Source: Latrodectus hesperus (taxonomy: Eukaryota; Arthropoda; Arachnida; Araneae; Theridiidae). Taken from it: 64,000 nt of DNA. Below are positions 54,486 through 64,000 of this stretch, piece after piece. Both the position numbers and the translations under genes were made by a program. The number at the start of each line of letters is the position of its first letter. Position 1 is the first letter of the stretch. Location: the NCBI GenBank assembly GCA_037975125.1, contig CM075856.1:2488825-2552824 (forward strand). Direction: 5' to 3'. A model generated the notes under the pieces. The model ran no database searches, was not told where the DNA came from, and saw only the letters and a program-made list of their open reading frames with translations.

Positions 54486-56048
54486 GTTTTCAGTAACAAC
54501 ATTTGACCTCATGAAATTTGTTCAGACAAGCTACATTTTCTTTCCAACGTTTTAGAAGATTTGCGTGGAATTTGTTCAATCTTTTCCTTTCTATTTTATA
54601 ATCCGATATGTGTTTGTCTCAACAAGTCTAATTTAAGTTTTATCTATCATTCTAATATGTTTCTGTGTAAAATTACGATTTAAAAAAGTGCTACACTAAT
54701 TTCTGAAAAAGTTAAATTCTTCACTTAATTTTCACCAAAACTGAAGCAATTAATATTTTTTCGTATGTTTTATTTTTTATTTATTATGTTTGATTTATTT
54801 TTTGATTGGGAAAAAATGAAAAAGTTGTTTTCTTAAATAAAAATCTACGTTCAGAATATTAATTAACCAGCTCTCAGAAGCATTTAAGAGAAACGAAAAT
54901 AACACAAATGTATTTTATTTAATTAATTGTTATTGTATTTCTAAATAATTTTGCTTAATTCATTTTGAATAACAATATAAAATCTGGTTCAAAAGTTCAC
55001 ACAAAAATAAATAAATCAAACTACAATGATGTTGTTTCATTTGAAATATTTTTATTTCTAAAATTATTTTTTGATTGAGTAAATTATATTAAAAACACGA
55101 AAATCTATAATCATAAATTTGAAGTAAGCAAAAAATGAGCCTCTCAAAGTATGAACTTCTGAAATGGTGAAAATATTAATAACGAAAAACATAACAGTTC
55201 TGAATGATATAAAAATATAATGTTTAATTATATTTTAAATTAAATTTTCTTTCTTTGATAAGGATAAAGTTAATAAACTGCATTTTTTATTTTTGCCAAA
55301 ATATTAAACTCACTCATTCATAATTTCGGAGAACATTAAAAAGATAAGTAATAAATCAAAAAATTCTTTAATGGAATTAAATAGGAGCTTGTGCCCATTT
55401 CTACATATATTTTTAATACGCTTTTAAATTTCTTTAAAATTAAATAATTCTATTTACAGTTCACTTATTTTTAAAAATTGAAATAGAAAACAAAACCCCA
55501 AATGGAATTGAGAAAAAACTTCTTAAAATATAAAATACAGAATTCAGTTTTAAAAAAATAAATTCCGTTATATATTTGAATAGCAATTAATTTTAAATTG
55601 CAAACTATTTTTAATTATATTAATAATTTAAATTAAATAATAAAGCTGCAGTAATTTATTTTGCTTTATAATCACACAAAGAGAAATAACTTCCAATCAT
55701 TTGGGTAAATAGTTTCAAAATAAGTCACTAGATGGTGACACCAAATAAGATTTTTGAAATAATTTTACCGTTTGAATGTTTTTCTAAATGGATATTAATG
55801 AATTTTTGTAATGTGGGAATCAAATTTGTTTAGCTTTTTAAAATACATTTCATCTGACAGTTAAAATACTGAACACAGTAATAAGCATTTAAGCTAATGT
55901 TGAAAAGTACTTGGAATTAAAAATTTATTTAAAAAAGTATTAACAGTCTCACTATTTTACTGTATAGTAAATTAAAATTTATTTATTTATTTAGTTTATA
56001 AATTTTTGTATGATTCATGTGAGTAGGTTCTGAGCTCTGAACACTTTA
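54486..56048. other. intergenic, extremely AT-rich
   Basis: No gene, element end or RNA recognised. Confidence 0.5.
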
Positions 56049-56274
56049 GGCCTCTTTCACATGAGACGACTTTTATCATGCGATAAAAAATAGTCCGAAA
56101 TTTTATCTAGTGATAATTTATTAAAAAACCACACAACAGACTGGCCACATATTATCGTTTCCCGTTCAGTGTGAAAGAGAGCAGTCTATTGTGTGGTTTT
56201 TTAATAACTTCCCACGATAAAATATCGGACGACTTTTTATTGTACGATAAAAGTCGTCTGGTGTGAAAGAGGCC
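56049..56274. mobile_element. 226-bp palindromic MITE, TTA target duplication
   Basis: The left arm GGCCTCTTTCACATGAGACG is repeated inverted at the right end (GTCTGGTGTGAAAGAGGCC). Further in, CACACAACAGACTG pairs with CAGTCTATTGTGTG, so nearly the whole element folds back. TTA precedes (56046-56048) and follows (56275-56277). TTA duplications are typical of PIF/Harbinger elements, so I infer that superfamily. Confidence 0.88.
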
Positions 56275-56277
56275 TTA

Positions 56278-57664
<1,387 letters not shown>

Positions 57665-58520
57665 TAGTTGTTGTTATTGACTTATTCCACCCTATCTAGC
57701 TGCAGGCTAGACCAGATCTACGATCTCCTGTGGCTTGATCAGCTACCAGGCGCGTCGCGTCGGCAAGTGGTGGATAGCTGAATGTCCTGTAGAAATGACA
57801 GGATAGCCTTGAATATAGAATCAGAGGCCGTGAACCAGCTCCCGTAAACCCTGGTGTTATGCGATCCGTGCCTAAGGCTATTTGGCACCGCGGTAATGGT
57901 GTCTTAACGGAGCCTCTAGTTGCCTGGCGAACTTCTAGAGTAATTTGCCTTGCCCAGTAACTAAGGCAATGCTGGGTAGACTTATATTACCTGAGCTTTT
58001 TAATTATTATCTTGTGGCTGAAAAGACACAAGAAGTAACAAACCTTTCTGCATTTGCAGGTGAAGCCTCTGAAGTAGACCTTGCTGAAAAAGACAATGGA
58101 ACTCAGAGGCAGTCTAGTGAAGGGGCAGCAATGAATCCTTCACAGGAGGTAGAAATGACCTCCAAACCATCTTCTTCTGGTGAAAGTCAGGAAGCTATCG
58201 CTAGCATGACTGACTCTCTGGCCAGATGGGACTGTTTCAGCAAGACCCTATCTGCTGGAAATGTCATACGCAAGAGGAAACGGCCAAGCATAGCATTTAC
58301 GAATGCGAGGCTCTTGCCCTCCCTAGATGAACTTCTTTAGGCATCATCCATACTAGAGAGTTACACCTAGACTCCATGAAAGGGTTATCGGACTTTGTTA
58401 ATAAAGTGGGTGACCCGAGCAACTGGAACTAGGAAACATTGGGTTTGGAGTTAATATTGCAAAATGCTGATAAATGCAGAGTTGCCCAATATGATACAAA
58501 CCCAACTCTAAAAAGAAGAT
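57665..58520 (+). pseudogene. LINE 3'-end fragment, copy 2
   Basis: Shares about 730 bp (57720-58450) with the minus-strand copy at 19580-20310. One frame reads DPICWKCHTQEETAKHSIYE then CEALALPR, a C-x2-C...H motif in which the position after GluThrAla is changed, followed by GIIHTRELHLDSMKGLSDFV. The 131-codon open frame 57945-58340 is in another phase and also open in copy 1. The left edge carries sequence (GATCAGCTACCAGGCGC) absent from copy 1. Confidence 0.7.
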
Positions 58521-58919
58521 CTACGATCTTCAAATAATCATAAACTAGAAGAGGATTGAGAAACAAGTCCTTCCTGTCGAGATACACACAGCTCATCAGG
58601 TGGTCAGGAGAGGCCTGCCCAGAGCTGCACTTCGAACGCATCACAAGACTTTTTTTTCCTTTAACGAAAGCAAAAGTGGAACAGCTTCCGAAGGTAGGAG
58701 ATCTGGAGCACCCTAAGGATTGGATGGCTTCTCAAATAGATTGGAGGACAGAAATAAGGAATCCTTGAGCGTTGTTTGCCTATTTACTTAAAAAGAGTAT
58801 TCTCCACACCCCTGGCATTGCAGAGGTGAAACACTTTCAAGCACCCACTCTGAGAATGAAGTCTACTGCTGCTGAACATTCAGGGTGAATTCCAAGTTCT
58901 GTTATCAGAAGGCCGAGAG
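58521..58919. other. unassigned, possibly continuing the LINE fragment
   Basis: A moderately GC-rich stretch with a 70-codon open frame (58556-58768) and no recognisable domain. Confidence 0.35.
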
Positions 58920-59265
58920 CTGCACTGGCTCCGTAGCTTCTCGCCGCTTCCCGTTAAGATTGGCCAAGTGAAGCATCATTTGCCGCGGGCAGTGATTGGA
59001 AGGGTGACCACGTACTCTCTCTCACTGGGTTGCTGGAGCTCCATGGATTGAGAACGTGTCCGCGTTAATATGTGACGTCCAAAGTCCTTCCGCTGATGTG
59101 GCGTGGATGGGGAGAGGAGGGTACCAGCTCAGGTGTGACCTCGTCACCTGACCGTGGTTCAAAATGAAGAAGCGCTTGATGATGAGCGAGTATTTCAAAC
59201 CTGTTGACCTAAAGGCACAGTCCGGTGCTCACCTGTACCGCTGTGTATGTATGCATACGCAGCGA
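58920..59265 (+). repeat. dispersed repeat family H, copy 3 (longest)
   Basis: Begins TGCACTGGCTCCGTAGC, contains CGCCGCTTCCCGTTAAGATT (the segment corresponding to the 83-bp satellite), AGTGAAGCATCATTTGCCGC, GTGACGTCCAAAGTCCTTCC, GTGGCGTGGATGGGGAGAGG, CGTGGTTCAAAATGAAGAAG and CCTGTACCGCTGTGTATGTA. It is colinear with the reverse complement of 63700-64000. Confidence 0.88.
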
Positions 59266-59269
59266 GCGA

Positions 59270-61221
59270 TGAGCAGCAGCTATTTCACTGAAAATGTATA
59301 TTAATGATGGCTAAAATAGGAAATCGGGATAGAATTAATTGCACTATGATTGTTGGCAAAATGGACCACAAAAAGCAATAAATATAACGGTATGAAATAA
59401 GTGAAAATATATTGTAATTGTGTCTGAAATATTAGCTGACAAGTCTGAATAAAGAAAAATACAATGCTTTATCAGTCTCTTTAAACTTATTTTGGGACAA
59501 ACTCTTCGTTCGAGTTAATAATGTTCCTTAAAATTGCAGAAGAATATTATTCTCAATGTTCATTTTCTCTGTCCAAATCTGTGGACCACAATTATCTCGC
59601 GAAAAAATAAACAAAATTTGAACATTAAATTTAATATAATTACTTACACAGGTAAAATATTTTTTTATATTATTTCCACAGGATAATTTTTTATAGAAAT
59701 ATTTTTTACAAGTATTTACAAAAAAAAAATGATAATTAATTCTGCAAATAGAATTAAAAATTTCTAAATTACAAATATTATTAAATTCTGAAAATATTCA
59801 AAAAATAATTTGAGGAACATCAAAAGTAAGCTGATGTTCAAGAAGAATGATTTTCTACAAAATTCAGAATACGTAACTTGCATAATTGTTTAAAAAAATT
59901 TTCCTGTCGATAGTTTTTTTTCTGTGGTTTGTTATTGACACTAGTGACCTCGTGCGTTAGTTCCTCCTTAAATAGGGCATTTTAATTTTCAATCTCTAAA
60001 TTAATTACAGTAGCTATAGGAAGGGAAACACAGGGCTATAATTACAAGTGTCAGATACCAATTAAAGGAAAACAAATCATCTTTTTTAAAAACGCGGTCA
60101 AATGCTGTAATCAGCCGGGGGAAAGGCATTTCAGAACTTATTTTCATGTCTATTACTTTTTCGAAAATGAGATCGCCAATAACATAACAAGTTTTGAAAT
60201 TAATTTCGCTGAAAGCAGAACTGATGTTCCGGCGACCATCTTTGTGCTGCAAGTGAAGCTGTCTGTAGGACAAAGATGGCCGCCTTGTTGAATCTGCATT
60301 CTAAAACTCGAATGGGATCAACATCCTCATATTTAGATACGTCTTTCTGCTAATCTGTTACATTAGATTCTTAATCATTTTTATTGGATTTTGTTTTCTA
60401 AGATTATGATCTCTGTAAAAAAATCTGTCTCCAAATTCATCACCAATCATTAAAATGAGATTTATTACCGACTTCAAATAACTGATATACAATGTAGGAT
60501 ACATTTAAAGCATTTATATCAAAGTTAAAAACATATTATATTTTTATAATTATATGATTTATATATATATATAAAATATTTTAGCGTATAGTAATCTGAA
60601 ATTTCTTAGATTAAAATCGATTTTTAAGGAAAATGCACTCAATTAAAAAAGTTTTTGTTTTTTCATTGTTAATAAAATTCTATTGTAAATATAATTATTT
60701 GTACCTTGAATTCTAATATTCTAACAACTTTTTAATGCATTTATGAATTTACTACCATTTTTTTACACGTTTAACTGCAAGAAACATTTTAAAGTTACGC
60801 AAAAATTATCATTAAAAAGCAAATCTTAAATTTTTTGAGTTGGTGAACAGAAAGGAAATAATACGCAAGAAAATTTCCAAAGAAAAATATGTTTTTTTTA
60901 TGCAGATAAAATTGATTTGGGGACTTTTAAGGAAAAAAAGCGATAATTTTAAATAGGTGAAAAAGCAAAGTGAAGTGCATACATTTCAAAGAAGATTAAA
61001 TGAGTGAAATACAAAAATAATCGCCATACATACTATAAATTATTATTACTTTATTTTCTCCATTTTTGTTTTGTCACAGTCAATTAAAAGCTTCTCAATT
61101 AAATTAAAGTAATAAACTACGAAACATTCATCGCAGACACACACTGATTTTTACGTAAATAATAAAAGAAGCAAAAATTAAACTGGAATAAAAATTATGA
61201 ATTTTTTAATAAAACATTGAA
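59270..61221. other. intergenic, AT-rich, no genes seen
   Basis: No exon, element end or RNA recognised over nearly 2 kb. Confidence 0.5.
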
Positions 61222-61468
61222 GTCTGGTGGCTCTGAAGACACGGGTCCCGCGGTTCCATTTGCAATCTGGGGGAGGTTCACTCAGACTTTCATCCCTTTC
61301 GATGAAACTGAGTACAAGGCATGCTTGGGAACTGAGCTTTTCTGCATTACACAAACTGAACATGGAACTGGCGTTAGGCTGACCACCTGCACGAGGGACA
61401 CATGCTTCGTCTCTGTCACGAGAACAAACAAGGGCCTGCCCTGGCCAATCTGTGGTTCTTTGTGGTAC
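61222..61468 (+). mobile_element. SINE family C, head degraded
   Basis: GAGGTTCACTCAGACTTTCA, ACTGAGTACAAGGCATGCTT, GGCGTTAGGCTGACCACCTG and GGACACATGCTTCGTC follow the nested copy at 52813-53095 in order; the tRNA-like head is largely lost. Confidence 0.8.
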
Positions 61469-61469
61469 T

Positions 61470-61923
61470 GATTTTTCTGCGTATAAAATGGTAATATATT
61501 AAAAATTTAAACTGTTACAAACTGTTGTCCTGAGGGCTAAAGATATAAGATAATGATGATATTAGTTACGAGAATATACCTCAATCTCACAGTAAGTGTC
61601 CATTCAGTTGTTATTTTTACAAGGGATTTCTTAAAATTTAGTTTTGACTCAAATAATGCAAATTTAAAGTGGCTTTACTTAGATTCTTTGATTGTGAACG
61701 CAAACAGCTAAAGTTGCTTTTTCCTTAGCTGCGGGTACTTAATTATTTAAGTGTAATTACTATCAACACACACTTTAATCAGTCAACTGTTACTGATTAC
61801 ACAGTTCAGAAGTCATTCGCTTACCAAATATCTCGGTAATCCAAACAGTTGTTTAATTTGTTTGAAGAGAAGAAGAAGAGTTAAATGGCACAGGAAAAGG
61901 GTCATTTAACTGCTTGTCATTCG
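61470..61923. other. intergenic, unassigned
   Basis: AT-rich; nothing recognised. Confidence 0.45.
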
Positions 61924-61943
61924 TATATGTATATATATATATG

Positions 61944-62039
<96 letters not shown>
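61924..62039. repeat. (TA)n then (CA)n microsatellite
   Basis: TA tract with a few TG steps, ending in ACACACACA directly at the left end of a TIR element. Confidence 0.97.
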
Positions 62040-62041
<2 letters not shown>

Positions 62042-63283
62042 GTATGTCCACTAAAGTCCCTTGCCACCCTCTTAACTTCGGAACTGCTGCCACTATATTT
62101 ATAAAAGTAGTGTCTAGGTATAGTAAAGCAGCCATGCGCTACTAAATAAAACAGACTACTGCGCCACCTGGTGGAAAACTGCGGAGTTAGCATTCCTATC
62201 TCGGAAACGGAACGAGATAGAGAGAAAAAGTGATTTACAAAGTTGTAGAGCATCATCGATTTAGTACGTAAAACTATCTTGTAGGCATTACTATGAAGAA
62301 TACAACGGTTAAAAAGCGCATTTGTTGTTTCGTGCTGTGACGTGACAAAACGATCTAAGATATGGAAAAAAAAACAAATAGTTATAACAATATTCTTTGT
62401 TTAAGATGTTCAAACTGTCAAAACGTCAGCTGCAATGCACATTTAGATCCTCGCTTGAAGATTACGTTGGAACACGCGACCGTAATGAGTCGTTTAAGGT
62501 CCTGCAATTTTTGTGGAGGAGTCGCATACACCTGCTGTTTCAAGTGTCCCCACAGGAAAAAGTCGAGTGGAGTCAGATCCGGAGAACGTGGAGGCCACTC
62601 TTCGAAACCGCCATACCCTAGTATTTGGTTGCCAAATTCCTTGATGAGGTACTGCTTCACTGGAGATGTCTAGTGAGCAGGCGCGCCGTCATGTTGAAAC
62701 CATAGATTCTTAAGATTAAAGAACGGCAGGCTCTCCACAAAATCGGGTATTAACAAGAATATGTCTTTTTTATAGCTGTTTCAGGTGAACAGACATGACG
62801 TTTCTTACGTATTTGCATACTGCATACAAATTGTTGGAATATTATTTTTAATACTTCGGTTCTTCTCATTTCGAAATAAAATTGAAAAATGTAATCACGA
62901 AAATGTAAATCGTTTCCTTTCACGGCTAGCGGTGAAAGAAAACGATTTCTTGTTTTTTCAAATATGCACAAGTACGATGTGCCACGTCACAGCACGGAAC
63001 AACAAATGCGCGTTTTAACCGTTGTATTCTTCACATTAATGCCTGCAAGGTATCTTTTCGTACTAAATCGAAGAGTCTCTACAACTTTGTAAGTCACTAT
63101 TTTTTACCTATCTCGTTTTCGAGATGCGAATGCTAACGCTGCAGTTATCCACCAGGTGGCGCAGTAGTCTGTTTTATTCGGTTGCGCATGGCTACTTTAC
63201 TATACCTAGACACCACTTTTATAAACATAGTAGCAGCCGTTCCAAAGCTAAGAGGGTGGTAGCAAGGGATTTTAGTGGACATA

Positions 63284-63286
<3 letters not shown>
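62040..63286 (-). mobile_element. Tc1/mariner element with about 200-bp TIRs, internally rearranged
   Basis: Left end CAGTATGTCCACTAAAGTCC, right end complement (GGATTTTAGTGGACATACTG). The arms pair over about 200 bp, including AAACAGACTACTGCGCCACC, GGTGGAAAACTGCGGAGTTA (imperfect) and CATTCCTATCTCG-type blocks. Right flank TATATA, left flank CA (probably a mutated TA). The interior keeps only the C-terminal third of a transposase. Confidence 0.93.
62418..62700 (-). pseudogene. Tc1/mariner transposase C-terminal third
   Basis: Minus strand: WFQHDGAPAH with the second catalytic aspartate (about 62675-62702), a TAG stop, then KQYLIKEFGNQILGYGG, EWPPRSPDLTPLDFFLWGHL with the third aspartate, and KQQVYATPPQKLQDLKRLI. 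No N-terminal domain or first aspartate is found to the right; that space holds AT-rich sequence with a hairpin at about 62907-62947. Non-functional. Confidence 0.88.

Positions 63287-63329
<43 letters not shown>
63287..63329. repeat. (TA)n microsatellite
   Basis: Abuts the right end of the TIR element at 63286. Confidence 0.97.
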
Positions 63330-63331
<2 letters not shown>

Positions 63332-63699
63332 TACTTGAAAGCGGGTGTCCCTCTACTGTTGATGAATGGAGACCATCTTTCTTTTGAATACAGAATAAAT
63401 GCTATCGATTTTTTCTCGCGTCTCCTCCTTCCTAAGCATGCCCTCCTCATTTTCGATGAAAAATCCTCATGGAAAGCAATTATAACGTGGATATTAAAAT
63501 GGCTCTTTCGACAGTTTCTGAGCATAAGGCTGTGTACTATTTAATATTGATAAATATATATATTGACACAGGCGTGGAAAGCTTAAGTAAATTTTAAGTA
63601 GATAGGCATGAAATTGAAGAAGAGGGTTCTTGCGGTCAGAACACGCCATTCGGTAGAAAAATCACACGTATACAAACGTCAGGAACAAAACGTACATAC
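63330..63699. other. intergenic, unassigned
   Basis: Nothing recognised. Confidence 0.4.
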
Positions 63700-64000
63700 A
63701 TACATAGCGGTGCAGGCCTGTCCCAGACTATACCATGAGCTTAACGGGTTTGGAATACCTGCCCATCACCCAGTGCCTCCTCATTTTGAACCAAGGTCAG
63801 ATGACGAAGTCACACCTAATATGGCACCCTCCTCTCCACATCCACGCCACACCAGCGGAAGGACTCAGGACGTCACATATGAACGTGAACACTTCCCCAG
63901 CCCACGGAGCTCTAGCAACCCAGCGAGGGAGCGTACGTGGTCTCTCTCCTAACCTTTGCCCTCGGCAAATGATGCTTCACTTTGCTGATCTTAACGGGAA
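63700..64000 (-). repeat. dispersed repeat family H, copy 4, running off the window
   Basis: The reverse complement starts at the window end with TTCCCGTTAAGATCAGCAAA and follows copy 3 in order: GTGAAGCATCATTTGCCGAG, TATGTGACGTCCTGAGTCCT, GTGGCGTGGATGTGGAGAGG, TTGGTTCAAAATGAGGAGGC and the end at CACCGCTATGTATGTATGTA. Least degraded copy together with copy 3. Open frames across it are unlikely to be real. Confidence 0.88.

Noticed and set aside
57945..58340. 131-codon open frame also present at 19705-20187
   Set aside because: The recognisable LINE Cys/His motif lies in a different reading frame of the same DNA, so this frame is probably an accident of a high-identity repeat.

Overview
The window looks like intron-rich, AT-rich animal nuclear DNA, most likely from an arthropod and probably a chelicerate such as a spider. 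The spider placement is an inference from the repeat complement (many tRNA-headed SINEs, Tc1/mariner relics, KRBA2-like and craniofacial-development-protein-2-like relics). I see no bacterial or viral gene organisation, no CRISPR array and no operon.

One host gene is clear: the 3' part of a bestrophin (calcium-activated anion channel) gene on the + strand. Seven exons (3202-3279, 7510-7662, 12358-12438, 23621-23772, 32332-32448, 38420-38635, 45059-45173) all have AG/GT borders and compatible phases. Together they read 303 codons plus a TGA stop, from the end of the channel-domain linker to the C-terminus. The upstream exons lie before the window. A polyadenylation signal lies about 315 bp after the stop.

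The six complete introns (about 4.2, 4.7, 11.2, 8.6, 6.0 and 6.4 kb) and the 18.8 kb downstream are filled with mobile-element remains. These are: an 83-bp tandem array at the left edge that grew out of a dispersed repeat (family H); several TA-flanked Tc1/mariner elements, from nearly intact (46808-48317) to internally deleted; three copies of a long-TIR non-autonomous derivative (8105-8891, 17355-18127, 26658-27464); a decayed integrase-type KRBA2/SCAND3-like gene split by an RTE-type LINE fragment; RNase-H-bearing LINE fragments; a 3.76-kb hAT element with an 8-bp target duplication; a 226-bp palindromic MITE with TTA duplications; five or six tRNA-derived SINE families, many with readable target-site duplications; and about nine long (TA)n tracts, several abutting TA-targeting transposons.

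The elements are nested: SINE in hAT, SINE in SINE, SINE in Tc1, TIR element in SINE, LINE in integrase relic, SINE and MITE in family G. This gives a readable relative history of insertion. Apart from bestrophin I see no functional gene that I would defend. No undescribed biological system is evident. The items most worth checking are the origin of the 83-bp satellite, the intronic family G repeat with CRE-like palindromes, the long-TIR deletion derivatives and the hAT insertion. Boundaries are read by eye and may be off by a few bases unless a duplication fixes them.
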